Source of the DNA: Cellulomonas wangleii
GTDB taxonomy: Bacteria; Actinomycetota; Actinomycetes; Actinomycetales; Cellulomonadaceae
Assembly: GCF_018388445.1 (NCBI RefSeq)
Contig: NZ_CP074405.1
Location: 1,922,001-1,986,000 of the forward strand
Direction of reading: 5' to 3'
DNA: 64,000 bases
Part shown: piece by piece, positions 25,410-34,001 of the stretch
Layout: every line of letters starts with the position of its first letter
Position numbering within the stretch: the first letter of the stretch is position 1
The notes under the pieces: generated by a model
What the model saw: only the letters and a program-made list of their open reading frames with translations
What the model was told of the DNA's origin: nothing
Databases searched by the model: none
Position numbers and translations under genes: made by a program

Positions 25410-25825
25410 CGACGCTCGACGACCGCGCCACGACCTGGCTGACCGTGTGCCGGCGGCACGACCTGGCGTACGAGCGCGGCGCCGCAGCCCTCGTCCCCGA
25501 CGAGGTGGACGGGCAGCCCGTCCTCACCCAGGTCGCGCTGTTCCGGCTGCTCGACGAGCGCGTGCTCGCCGTGCAGCAGCTCGACCCGTTCAGCGACGCC
25601 CACGTGATCGCGCGCGGCATCGTCGGCACACGACGCGTCGAGGACGCCGACGTGCCGACCGTGGCGTCGCCGATGCACAAGCAGGTGTTCGACCTGGTCA
25701 CCGGTCGGTGCCTCGAGCGGGCCGGCAAGCAGCCCGTCGCCGGGCACGGCCCGGACCTGCGCACCTGGCCCGTGCGGGTCCTCGAGGGGGACGTGCAGGT
25801 CGCGGTCGCCGGGGGTGCCTCATGA
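25406..25825 (+). CDS. nirD: nitrite reductase, small subunit
   Basis: 139 residues with a Rieske-like fold of the NirD type: RLLDERVLAVQQLDPFSDAHVIARGIVG and ASPMHKQVFDLVTGRCLE align with the Rieske loops but the Cys and His cluster ligands are missing, as is normal for NirD. It supports NirB assembly or activity. GTG 25406 overlaps the nirB stop (GTGA), and its stop overlaps the siroheme synthase start (ATGA). Confidence 0.93.
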   Translation: MTTLDDRATTWLTVCRRHDLAYERGAAALVPDEVDGQPVLTQVALFRLLDERVLAVQQLDPFSDAHVIARGIVGTRRVEDADVPTVASPMHKQVFDLVTGRCLERAGKQPVAGHGPDLRTWPVRVLEGDVQVAVAGGAS

Positions 25826-27090
25826 CCACGCTGCTCGGCGTGGAGCTGGCCGGGCGGGTCGTGCTCGTGGCCGGTGGGGGACCGGTCGCCGCCCGCCGGG
25901 TGCAGGCGCTCGCGGACGCCGGTGCGCTCGTGCACGTGGTCGCGCCGCACGTGTGCGAGCCGCTGGCCGACCTCGTCGTCGCGGGTTCGGTCCGCTGGTC
26001 CGACCGTGAGGTCGCCGAGGACGACCTCGACGACGTGTGGCTCGCGCACACCGCGACGGGGGACCGGGTGACCGACCTGGCCGTGGTCGCCTGGGCCACG
26101 GCACGCCGCGTGTTCTGCGTCGACGCGGGCGGTCCGCGGCGGCCCGCCGCCGGGACCGCCCGCACCCCGGCGACCACGCGGGCCGGGGACGTCCTCGTCG
26201 GGGTCGTCTCGACCGCCGGCGCCGACCCGCGGCGCAGCGTGCGGGTGCGCGACTGGCTCGCGGCGCACCTGCGCACCGGCGCGGTCGACCTGCGACGACG
26301 ACGCGCTGCACCCGACCGGGGGCGCGTCGTGCTGGTGGGCGGCGGCCCGGGGGACGTGGGGCTGCTCACCGTCGCGGGCCGACGTGCGCTCGCCGAGGCG
26401 GACGTCGTCGTCGCGGACAGGCTCGGACCGACCGACGTGCTCGACGAGCTGCCCGCGGACGTCGAGGTCATCGACGTCGGCAAGTCGCCCGGGCACCACC
26501 CGGTCCCGCAGGACGAGATCAACCGGCTGCTCGTGGAGCAGGCCCAGCGCGGGCGGGTCGTCGTGCGCCTCAAGGGTGGGGACCCGTTCGTGTACGGGCG
26601 CGGCGGCGAGGAGGTGCAGGCCTGCCGCGCGGCAGGGGTCCCGGTCACCGTGGTCCCCGGGGTGAGCAGCGCGTTCGCCGCCGCCGCGGCGGCAGGCATC
26701 CCGCTGACGCACCGCGGGGTCGTCGGCGCCGTGCACGTGATGAACGGCACGGACGGCTGGTCGGCCGCGGCGCTGACCGGGCTGCGGGACCGCTCGTGCA
26801 CCGTCGTCGTCCTCATGGGGGTCGCGGCGCTGCCGGGACTGGTGCGCGACGCGCTGGCCGGCGGGGTCGACCCGGACCTGCCGGTCGCGGTGGTGGAGCG
26901 GGCGACCCAGGACGACCAGCGCGTGACGCGCGCGCCCCTGCACGCCGTCGCTGCGGAGGCCCGGGCACGGGGCGTGGCCGCCCCGGCCGTGGTCGTGCTG
27001 GGCGACGTCGCGGCGGCGGGGCTGCTCGACGTCCCGACCGGTGGCGCCCTCGAGCCGTCCGGCGCCGGTTCCACGACAATGGGCGCGTGA
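25822..27090 (+). CDS. cysG: siroheme synthase: precorrin-2 dehydrogenase fused to uroporphyrinogen-III C-methyltransferase
   Basis: 422 residues. Residues 1-~155 are a CysG-like NAD domain (LVAGGGPVAARRVQALADAG). Residues ~170-410 are the SAM-dependent methyltransferase: LVGGGPGDVGLLTVAGRRAL, VGKSPGHHPVPQDEIN, RLKGGDPFVYGRGGEE and VPGVSSAFAAAAAAGIPLTHR. It turns uroporphyrinogen III into sirohydrochlorin, the precursor of the siroheme in NirB. Iron insertion may be done by the separate chelatase two genes on. It overlaps both neighbours by 4 bases. Confidence 0.95.
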   Translation: MTTLLGVELAGRVVLVAGGGPVAARRVQALADAGALVHVVAPHVCEPLADLVVAGSVRWSDREVAEDDLDDVWLAHTATGDRVTDLAVVAWATARRVFCVDAGGPRRPAAGTARTPATTRAGDVLVGVVSTAGADPRRSVRVRDWLAAHLRTGAVDLRRRRAAPDRGRVVLVGGGPGDVGLLTVAGRRALAEADVVVADRLGPTDVLDELPADVEVIDVGKSPGHHPVPQDEINRLLVEQAQRGRVVVRLKGGDPFVYGRGGEEVQACRAAGVPVTVVPGVSSAFAAAAAAGIPLTHRGVVGAVHVMNGTDGWSAAALTGLRDRSCTVVVLMGVAALPGLVRDALAGGVDPDLPVAVVERATQDDQRVTRAPLHAVAAEARARGVAAPAVVVLGDVAAAGLLDVPTGGALEPSGAGSTTMGA

Positions 27091-28208
27091 CGGCCGAGAT
27101 GATCGACCAGACGCTGGCGGGGTGCGTCGTGCTCGTCACGGCGGACCGCCGCGCCGCGGAGCTCAGCGCCGCCCTGGCACGCCGCGGCGCCACGATCCGT
27201 CACGCGCCGGCCCTGGGCATGGTGCCCCACACGGACGACGCGCTGCTGCTCGCCCGCACGCGCGACCTGCTGGTCGACCCGCCGGACACGGTCGTCGTCA
27301 CCACGGGGATCGGGTTCCGCGGCTGGGTGGAGGCCGCCGACGCCGCCGGCGTGGCCGACAGCCTCGTCGACGTGCTGCGCGGCACCCGGATCGTCGCGCG
27401 CGGCCCCAAGGCGCGCGGCGCCATCCAGGCGGCGGGGCTCAGCGCGGACTGGGTCGCGGAGTCCGAGACCAGCGCCGAGATCGCCGAGACGCTGCTCGAC
27501 GAGGGCGTGGCGGGCCGCGACATCGTCATCCAGCACCACGGCGCCGGCGCCGACGGCCTGGACGAGGCGTTCGCGCTCGCCGGGGCGCGGGTGCGCAGCC
27601 TCGTGGTCTACCGGTGGGGCCCGCCGCCCGACCCCGCGCTGGTGCGCGACTCGGCGCAGGCCGTCGCGGACGGCGAGATCGACGCCGTGGTCTTCACGTC
27701 GGCGCCCGGCTCGGCGGCGTGGCTGGCAGCCGCGGACGACGCCGGCGCGATGGACGGCGTCCTGCGGCGGTACCGCTCGGGTGCCGTGGTCTTCGCGGCG
27801 GTCGGCCCGGTGACCGCCAAGCCGCTCGTCGACGTGGGCATCGACCCGCTGGTGCCCGATCGCGGCCGGCTCGGATCGCTCGTGCGGGCCGTTGTGACGC
27901 ACTACGGCGGTGTGGACGCGCTCGACACGGTCGCCGGCCCGCTGCGCGTGCGGCGGGCGGCGGCGGTGCTCGACGGGCGCGTGCTGCCGCTGTCGCGCAC
28001 GGGCCTGGAGGTGCTGCGCGTCCTGGCGCACGCCCGGGGCTCGGTGGTGCCGCGCGAGCGCGTGTTGGCCGCCCTGCCGGGCGTCTCGTCCGACCCGCAC
28101 GCCGCCGAGGTCGCGATCGCGCGGCTGCGCGACGCGGCCGGGAGCCGCGCCCTCATCCGCACGGTGGTCAAGCGCGGCTACCGCCTCGAGCTCCAGGAGC
28201 AGGCATGA
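27087..28208 (+). CDS. nnaR: HemD-like regulator with winged-helix DNA-binding domain (NnaR type)
   Basis: 373 residues. Residues 1-~265 are a uroporphyrinogen-III synthase fold (LVTADRRAAELSAALARRG, ARGPKARGAIQAAGL, VFTSAPGSAAWLAAAD). Residues ~285-370 are an OmpR-type winged helix (LSRTGLEVLRVLAHARGSVV, then HAAEVAIARLRDAAGSRALI and VKRGYRLE). This domain pair matches NnaR of Streptomyces and its mycobacterial counterpart, a nitrate/nitrite assimilation activator that works with GlnR. Here it is inside the nitrite operon it would control, a likely autoregulatory loop. Whether it still makes uroporphyrinogen III is unknown. Confidence 0.88.
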   Translation: MTAEMIDQTLAGCVVLVTADRRAAELSAALARRGATIRHAPALGMVPHTDDALLLARTRDLLVDPPDTVVVTTGIGFRGWVEAADAAGVADSLVDVLRGTRIVARGPKARGAIQAAGLSADWVAESETSAEIAETLLDEGVAGRDIVIQHHGAGADGLDEAFALAGARVRSLVVYRWGPPPDPALVRDSAQAVADGEIDAVVFTSAPGSAAWLAAADDAGAMDGVLRRYRSGAVVFAAVGPVTAKPLVDVGIDPLVPDRGRLGSLVRAVVTHYGGVDALDTVAGPLRVRRAAAVLDGRVLPLSRTGLEVLRVLAHARGSVVPRERVLAALPGVSSDPHAAEVAIARLRDAAGSRALIRTVVKRGYRLELQEQA

Positions 28209-28951
28209 CCTCGTCCGCCACCGCGCCCGTCCTCATCGGCTGCTCGCACGGGACCGACAGCGTCGCGGGACGCGAGGCGATCGCCTCGATCCTCGCCGAC
28301 GTCGTCGCGGCCCGGCCCGGGCTCGACGTGCGCGAGGCGTTCGTCGACGTGCAGCAGCCGGAGGTCGACGACGTCGTCACCGACGCGCTGGGCGAGGCAC
28401 CGGCCGTCGTGGTGCCGCTGCTGCTGTCCGTGGGGTTCCACGTGAAGGTCGACGTGGCCCGCGCGGTGGACCGGCCCGGTGCGGCGGCGGCCCGGCCCAT
28501 GGGCCCCGACCCGCGCCTGGTGGAGATCCTCGCCGACCGGCTCCTGGCCGCGGGCCTCGGGGACGGGGACGCGGTCGTGCTCGCGGCCGCCGGGTCCAGC
28601 GACCCTGCCGCCGCCGCCGCGGTGCGTGACGTCGTCGACGCGCTCGCGCAGCACCTGGGCCGGCCCGTCACCGTCGGGTACGGGTCGGGCGCCCACCCCC
28701 GCGTGCCGGTCGCCGTGGCGGCGGCGCGCGCCGGGCTCGCGCCGGGCGGGCGCGTCGTGGTCGCGTCCTACCTGCTCGCCCCCGGCTACTTCCTCGACCG
28801 CGTGCACGAGGCGGGCGCGGACGTCGTGACGGACCCGCTGGCGCCGGACCCGCGGCTGGCCGCGATCGCGCTCGACCGGTACGACGAGGTCAGCGGGCAC
28901 GCGGCGTCGTCGTGGCCCTCGCCGCAGCGGGCGGCCGGCGCGCGTCGCTGA
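28205..28951 (+). CDS. sirohydrochlorin chelatase (CbiX/SirB family)
   Basis: 248 residues in two similar halves. The first half has both metal-ligand histidines of the family: SHGT near residue 14 and GFHVKVD near residue 80. The second half repeats the fold (LAAAGSSDPAAAAAV, SYLLAPGYFLDRV) without them, as in SirB/CbiX. It would insert iron into sirohydrochlorin to finish siroheme for NirB. ATG 28205 overlaps the nnaR stop. Compare the CbiX-like protein at 8943, which has lost the second His and gained a His tail. Confidence 0.9.
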   Translation: MTSSATAPVLIGCSHGTDSVAGREAIASILADVVAARPGLDVREAFVDVQQPEVDDVVTDALGEAPAVVVPLLLSVGFHVKVDVARAVDRPGAAAARPMGPDPRLVEILADRLLAAGLGDGDAVVLAAAGSSDPAAAAAVRDVVDALAQHLGRPVTVGYGSGAHPRVPVAVAAARAGLAPGGRVVVASYLLAPGYFLDRVHEAGADVVTDPLAPDPRLAAIALDRYDEVSGHAASSWPSPQRAAGARR

Positions 28952-29064
28952 GCCCGCTCGGCCCGCGGGGCTCGCGTGTCGGCGGAGCGCGCACGTGCCC
29001 CCGGTGGAGGACGGCGGCCGGTCGTGGGATCGTCGAGGGCACCACCACCCGGAGAGCAGGTCGA

Positions 29065-29874
29065 GTGACAGCCATGAGCGAGCCGGTCCGTCCGGAGCCC
29101 GCGCCGGCAACTCCCGGGCGGTCGCACCTCGTCTCCGTGGTGGTCCCGGTGCGCGACGACGCCACGCACCTCGACGCCTGCCTCACCCTGCTGGCCCGCC
29201 AGACCCGGCTCCCCGACGAGGTCGTCGTGGTCGACAACGCGTCCACCGACGCCAGCGTCGAGGTCGCGCTGCGGCACGGTGCGCGCGTGGTGCACGAGCC
29301 GCGTGTCGGGATCCCGGCCGCGGTCGCCACCGGGTACGACGCGGCCCGCGGCGACGTGCTGATGCGTCTCGACGCCGACTCCCGACCGGGACCCGGGTGG
29401 GTCGAGCACGCGGTGCGCGTGCTCGACGACCCCGAGGTCGATGCGGTCAGCGGGTGGGGACGGTTCGACGTGCCCCGACCCTGGGGGGCGCTCCTCGCAC
29501 ACGTGTACCTCGGGTCGTACTACCTGCTGGGCGCCCTCGCCGCGGGCCACGGCGTCATCTGGGGGTCGTCGGCCGCGCTGCGTGCGGAGTCGTGGCGCCG
29601 TGCCCGCGCGCACGTGACCCGCACCGAGGACGTGCACGACGACCTCGACCTGGCGATGGCGCTCGGCCCCGGTGCGCGGATCGTCGTCGACCGCTCGTGG
29701 CACGTGGGCGTGTCGGCGCGCTCCGTGCGCCCCGGGCGGCAGTGGGTGGCGCGGTTCGGACGGGCGTTCCGGACGCTGGGGCGGCAGTGGCGTGTGCTCC
29801 CGCCGTGGCGGCGCTGGGAGGTGCGGCTGCGGGGCTCCGCACCCGGCGTCCCCGCCGGCCGCGCGCGGCCCTGA
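29065..29874 (+). CDS. family 2 glycosyltransferase
   Basis: 269 residues. GT2 (GT-A fold) features: SVVVPVRDDATHLDACLTLL, VVVDNASTDAS, and the metal site LDADSRPGPGW (DxD); a later TEDVHDDLDLAMAL is in the place of the acceptor-side ED motif. One hydrophobic stretch (LGSYYLLGALAAGHGV) could touch the membrane. Acceptor and sugar are unknown. GTG 29065 and ATG 29074 are both in frame; GGAG at 29051 and AGG at 29058 favour the GTG. It lies 113 bases beyond the chelatase and may be an independent unit. It converges closely with the phosphatase gene. Confidence 0.82.
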   Translation: MTAMSEPVRPEPAPATPGRSHLVSVVVPVRDDATHLDACLTLLARQTRLPDEVVVVDNASTDASVEVALRHGARVVHEPRVGIPAAVATGYDAARGDVLMRLDADSRPGPGWVEHAVRVLDDPEVDAVSGWGRFDVPRPWGALLAHVYLGSYYLLGALAAGHGVIWGSSAALRAESWRRARAHVTRTEDVHDDLDLAMALGPGARIVVDRSWHVGVSARSVRPGRQWVARFGRAFRTLGRQWRVLPPWRRWEVRLRGSAPGVPAGRARP

Positions 29875-29890
29875 CGACGACGGCGGCCCG

Positions 29891-31363
29891 TCACCGGGGG
29901 GCGGGGTCCAGGGCGTCCTGGCCCTCCGTCGTCCACTGCACCATCAGCAGCGTCGCGTCGTCCTGCAGCGCGCCCTGGTGATGGTCGAGGATCGCCGCCA
30001 CCACGCGCCGGGTCACCTCCGGCAGCGGCGTGCCCTCGGCGGCCGTCCGCTGCAGCACGTCGACGAGCCCGCCGAGCCCGAACGTCCGGCCCGTCCGGTC
30101 ACGGGCCCGGGTGATCCCGTCGGTGTGCACGACGACGGTGTCACCCTGCTGCAGGTGCTCCTCACCGACCGTCGTGCTGCGCACGTCGATCCCCAGCAGG
30201 GGTCGGCGTCCGTCGTCGAGCTGCTTGACGACCTTGCCCGCGCGCAGCAGCAGGGGGGCGGGGTGCCCGGCCGAGAGGTAGCGCAGCCGCCCCGTCAGCA
30301 GGTCGAGCTCGGCGACGACGGCGGTGGCGAACACGTTCCCGGCGAAGTGCTCCGCGACGGTGCCGTGCACGGCCTCCACCTGCTCGAACAGGCCCGCACC
30401 GGCCCGCCGCGCCGCGCGGTAGGCCGAGACCGCCGCGGCCACCGCCAGGCCGGCGCGCAGGTCGTGACCGGTCGCGTCGAGCACGGCGAACTGGGCACGG
30501 GTCGCGCTCAGCGCGTAGTCGAAGAGGTCACCGCCCATGTCGTGCGCCGGTTCGACGCGCCCCGCGACCAGCACCCGGCCCGTGCCGGCGGTCGACGGCG
30601 GCAGCAGCCGGTGGATCAGCTCCGCGCGGGCGCTGCGGGACCCGGCCGGGTGGGTCACCTCCAGCGCGTCGCCGTACGAGGCGAGCGCCGTGACGAGGTG
30701 ACCGAGGTAGTGGGCGAGCCACCAGCAGTGGCGGTGCAGGTTGGGGTCGTCGAGGTCCGCCGGGTCGGCCAGCATGACGTCGAGCACGCCCACACGCTCC
30801 GCGCCGTCGACGACGGGCACCCACAGCCGTGCCTGCCCGTCCTCGCTGACCGCGGGCTGGGTCTGCAGCACCCGGTACGCCCGCCCGGGCAGGGTGCCGT
30901 CCACCGACAGCGGCTCGCGGCCGTGGCCCGGGCCGCCGGGCAGCGGGACCAGGGTGCGGGCCCCGTCGTCCGCGAGGTAGAGCACGGGGACGACGCCGAG
31001 GTGACGTCCGGCCGCGTCGATCGCCGCGGGCAGGGAGTCCGGCGGGGACAGGTGCGTGTCGCGCAGCAGCGTGACCAGGGCGGCGAGCGGGCCACCCTCG
31101 GGCTCCGCGGCGCGCAGGGGGCGCGAGTAGGGGGCCCGGTCGCTCCCCGTGATCCGGTCCAGCTCCTCGTTCACCGCCAGTGCGACACGGTCCCGCTCCC
31201 GCACCGGCAGGTCCGACGTCCCGTCGAGGAACTCGGCGAGGTCGGCGGGACCCGCCTGGCCACCGAGGGCGAAGTACCGCACCCACAGCTCCTCCGGCTC
31301 CAGGCGGGTCCGGCCGAACGCGGCACGGATCCGCCGGCGCTGGCGGTCGGCCGCCGTCGTCAC
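29891..31363 (-). CDS. GAF-domain SpoIIE/RsbU-type PP2C phosphatase
   Basis: 490 residues. Residues ~100-230 look like a GAF sensor (VVPVLYLADDG, ARLWVPVVDGAERVGVLDVM). Residues ~260-480 are a PP2C phosphatase of the SpoIIE class: DMGGDLFDY and VLDATGHDLRAG hold the metal aspartates, then LSAGHPAPLLLR, VHTDGITRARD and DDATLLMVQW. Such enzymes dephosphorylate anti-anti-sigma factors in partner-switching stress pathways. GTG 31363 overlaps the ANTAR gene stop by 4 bases, so the two act together. No anti-sigma or antagonist gene lies nearby. Confidence 0.9.
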   Translation of the reverse strand: MTTAADRQRRRIRAAFGRTRLEPEELWVRYFALGGQAGPADLAEFLDGTSDLPVRERDRVALAVNEELDRITGSDRAPYSRPLRAAEPEGGPLAALVTLLRDTHLSPPDSLPAAIDAAGRHLGVVPVLYLADDGARTLVPLPGGPGHGREPLSVDGTLPGRAYRVLQTQPAVSEDGQARLWVPVVDGAERVGVLDVMLADPADLDDPNLHRHCWWLAHYLGHLVTALASYGDALEVTHPAGSRSARAELIHRLLPPSTAGTGRVLVAGRVEPAHDMGGDLFDYALSATRAQFAVLDATGHDLRAGLAVAAAVSAYRAARRAGAGLFEQVEAVHGTVAEHFAGNVFATAVVAELDLLTGRLRYLSAGHPAPLLLRAGKVVKQLDDGRRPLLGIDVRSTTVGEEHLQQGDTVVVHTDGITRARDRTGRTFGLGGLVDVLQRTAAEGTPLPEVTRRVVAAILDHHQGALQDDATLLMVQWTTEGQDALDPAPR

Positions 31364-32085
31364 CGGCCGGCCACCTGACGTGCGTGCGCGGTGAGCACGC
31401 GCGCCGCGACCTGGTGGACGCCGGTGCGCTCCTGCTCGGCCCGGGCCGCCAGGTGCGCGAGCGCTGCCTGCTCCGTCAGCCCGTCGCGCCCCATGAGCAG
31501 CCCGGCCGCGCGCTGCAGGGCGTCGCGCTGCACCAGCACGCTGCGCACGTCCTGCGACAGGCGTCCCGCGTCCCGGAAGGTCCGGGCGCTGGCGAGCAGG
31601 AGCGCACCCTGCGCCGCGAACAGGTTCACCGTCGTCTCGTCCCGGGACGCGAACGCGTGCGGCTCGTGCGCGTAGAGCTTGAGCGAGCCCACCGCGAGGT
31701 CACCGGCCACCATCGGTGCGCTGAGCACCGACGCCACGTCCAGCGCCGCCACCTCCTGCGCCCAGCGCGGCCACCGCAGCTCGGTCGCCACGACGTCGAC
31801 CCGCACCGCCCGGCGGGTCAGCCACGCGGTGAGGCAGGGGCCCTCCGCCAGGCGGTACTGCACCGCGTCGGCGGTCTCGACGAGCGTTCCGGTGGCCGCC
31901 GTCGTGGTGCCGCCGTGGCCCTCGTCGCGGTCACGGTCGACGACCGTGATGCCCGCCCCGCACGCCGCGGGCACCGCCTGCAGGAGCGTGGCCGTCAGCA
32001 GGTCCAGGACCTGGTCGACCGCGCGGTCCGTGAGCATCAGCCCGGATGCACGGGCCACCACGTGCTCCAACGGCGAACCGGCCAT
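31360..32085 (-). CDS. GAF-ANTAR RNA-binding antiterminator
   Basis: 241 residues. GAF domain ~15-165 (AACGAGITVVDRD, LAEGPCLTAWLTRRAVRVD, VLSAPMVAGDLAVGSLKLYA). C-terminal ANTAR domain ~175-235 (RDALQRAAGLLMGRDGLTEQAALAHL), a three-helix module that binds paired hairpins in nascent RNA to prevent termination. ATG 32085 gives the conserved N-terminus. The downstream phosphatase overlaps it. The 185-base gap to 32270 should carry its promoter, but I see no clear boxes. The RNA target is not visible in the window. Confidence 0.88.
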   Translation of the reverse strand: MAGSPLEHVVARASGLMLTDRAVDQVLDLLTATLLQAVPAACGAGITVVDRDRDEGHGGTTTAATGTLVETADAVQYRLAEGPCLTAWLTRRAVRVDVVATELRWPRWAQEVAALDVASVLSAPMVAGDLAVGSLKLYAHEPHAFASRDETTVNLFAAQGALLLASARTFRDAGRLSQDVRSVLVQRDALQRAAGLLMGRDGLTEQAALAHLAARAEQERTGVHQVAARVLTAHARQVAGR

Positions 32086-32270
32086 GATCGCGCCCCCTCG
32101 TGCGGGCCACGCCGACGTGGCGCCGCACCCTCCGACCATAGGACGCACCGCAGGGCGCCGCCGCTCGTCCGTGCCGGGGCAGGACCGGCGTGCGCAGAGC
32201 GCGCGGCCGGCTCGCCGAGGCGACCGTGGCGCAGCCCTCCGGGCACCCCGCACCGTCGACGTGCCGGTCC

Positions 32271-33824
32271 TCAGGGTCGCGCGGCCGGTCCGTGCGGGGC
32301 AGCGGCGTCGTGGGGCAGCAGCACCTGCGCGCCGTGCACCCGCACGAGCGTGCCCTGCCGGTGCAGCCGCTCCACGGTCGCGTCGTCGAAGCCGTTGCCC
32401 GTCGCCCGGACCAGCACGGCGGCGGTCCCGGACGTCAGGTAGGCCACGGCGTCGTCCTGCCAGCGGCTGTTGCGGGACCGCGGGACGGGGCGTCCCCGGT
32501 CGTCGCGGTCGCCGACGACGTACGTCTGGCCGGAGACGTCGACACGGGTCCGGCAGCCGCGCTCCTCGTCCCGGGACAGGACGTCGAGGACCGCCAGCAC
32601 GCCGGGGGAGTCCGCACGCACGCAGCCCTGCTCCGGGAGCAGCCCACGGACCTCGGCGACGGCGAGCGTCTCCGGTGGCGGCGGGCGCAGCGCCGCCGTC
32701 GGGAGCCCTAGCGCCCCGACGGTCAGCGCCGCCGCCCAGGCCCGGGGGCCGGCCCACGCGGGCCGACCGCCCGGGACCAGCGACACGGCGGCGGCCACCA
32801 CCAGCACCACCGCCGCGGCGCTGTACGCGGCGTAGTTGACGTAGAACGGCGGCGAGACCAGGAGTACGGCGACCTGCGTCCCGAGGACCGCCACCCACAG
32901 CCGTCCCCGGCGCCCGCACCAGGCGACGACCGCGGCGACCGCGACCGCCACGCACACCACGACCGTCCACGCCGCGCGTGTCCCGGGAGGCTGCGGCTCG
33001 AGTGCGGTGCCCACACCGGTGATCCCCTCGAGCCGCTCACCCGTCGTGGTGCCCGACCGTGGCCGGCCCAGCTGGGCGAGCAGCACGAGCCGCACCAGTG
33101 CGCCGGGGGAGGCCAGCGCGAAGGGCAGCAGGACGAGCAACGAGGACCCGGTCGCCGCGCCCGCGACGTGCACCGCCGAGCGCGTCCCCTGCGTCCACGC
33201 CTGCCAGGCGAGCACCACGAGGACGGGGACGACGTTCCAGATCTTGACGACGGGGCCGACGCCGAGCACGGCGCCGCCGGCGTACAGCCACCACCGGGAC
33301 GTGTCGGGTGCGCGCGCCCGCAGCAGGAGGCAGACGGCGCCCAGCAGGGTCAGGGTGCCGAGCGGCTCGAGCAGCGTGAGGCGCTCCCCGCGCGCGGCGG
33401 CGGAGGAGACGGCGTACAGCGCGCCCGCCACGACGGCAGCAGCCGTCCCCCAGCGCAGGGCCAGCCGCGTGACGAGGAGGGTGCTGACCGCACCGACGGC
33501 CATGAAGGCGACGCGCGCGGCGGCGAGGGCGTTCGGGTCGCTGGTCCACCGCGTCAGCGCGGCGAACGGCGCCAGCGCGAGCACCACACCGGGCGGGTGC
33601 AGCAGCAGGAAGTCGCGGTACGGCATCCGGCCGTGCACGAAGGCGACGGCCGAGGAGAAGTACACGCCGTCGTCGTACCCGTGGTACCCGCGGACGCCGC
33701 CCGCGCCCCCGACCAGGTGCCAGCGCACGACGAACGCGAGGGCGCCGGCGGCGCAGGCGACCACCCACCCCGTGCGGCCACCGCCCCGGGTGCGCGTGGG
33801 GGACGAGTGGCCGGCTCGTACCAT
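32271..33824 (-). CDS. GT-C type integral membrane glycosyltransferase
   Basis: 517 residues with about 11 membrane helices. After the first helix comes YHGYDDGVYFSSAVAFVHGR then MPYRDFLLLHPPGVVLA, the acidic-pair loop and PxxD-HPP pattern of GT-C/GT39-like polyprenyl-phosphate-sugar transferases. The C-terminal ~130 residues form an extracytoplasmic domain. It would transfer a sugar to cell-wall glycan or protein outside the membrane; the substrate is unknown. ATG 33824 was preferred to one 48 bases upstream because the extra residues look non-coding. It diverges from the GH31 gene. Confidence 0.78.
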   Translation of the reverse strand: MVRAGHSSPTRTRGGGRTGWVVACAAGALAFVVRWHLVGGAGGVRGYHGYDDGVYFSSAVAFVHGRMPYRDFLLLHPPGVVLALAPFAALTRWTSDPNALAAARVAFMAVGAVSTLLVTRLALRWGTAAAVVAGALYAVSSAAARGERLTLLEPLGTLTLLGAVCLLLRARAPDTSRWWLYAGGAVLGVGPVVKIWNVVPVLVVLAWQAWTQGTRSAVHVAGAATGSSLLVLLPFALASPGALVRLVLLAQLGRPRSGTTTGERLEGITGVGTALEPQPPGTRAAWTVVVCVAVAVAAVVAWCGRRGRLWVAVLGTQVAVLLVSPPFYVNYAAYSAAAVVLVVAAAVSLVPGGRPAWAGPRAWAAALTVGALGLPTAALRPPPPETLAVAEVRGLLPEQGCVRADSPGVLAVLDVLSRDEERGCRTRVDVSGQTYVVGDRDDRGRPVPRSRNSRWQDDAVAYLTSGTAAVLVRATGNGFDDATVERLHRQGTLVRVHGAQVLLPHDAAAPHGPAARP

Positions 33825-33897
33825 CCAGCCAGCGTCGCAGCGGGTGCCCGGGGTCGCCACAGGGCACGGCACGCCGTGGGCGGCGGGTGGCGCAACC

Positions 33898-33903
33898 TAT
33901 GAT
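33898..33903 (+). promoter_or_regulatory. -10 box upstream of GH31 gene
   Basis: TATGAT is a near-consensus -10. Transcription would begin near 33910. An in-frame GTG at 33909 could give a leaderless, 31-residue longer protein, but the ribosome site before 34002 argues against it. Confidence 0.5.
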
Positions 33904-34001
33904 CGCGAGTGGCCCTGACCACGTGCGACGTCGCCGTCGCCGTCCGGGCACCCCTCTCCACCGTTGCAGGGGCCGCGCCCCGGCGGGAAGGACGCAGCCC
34001 T

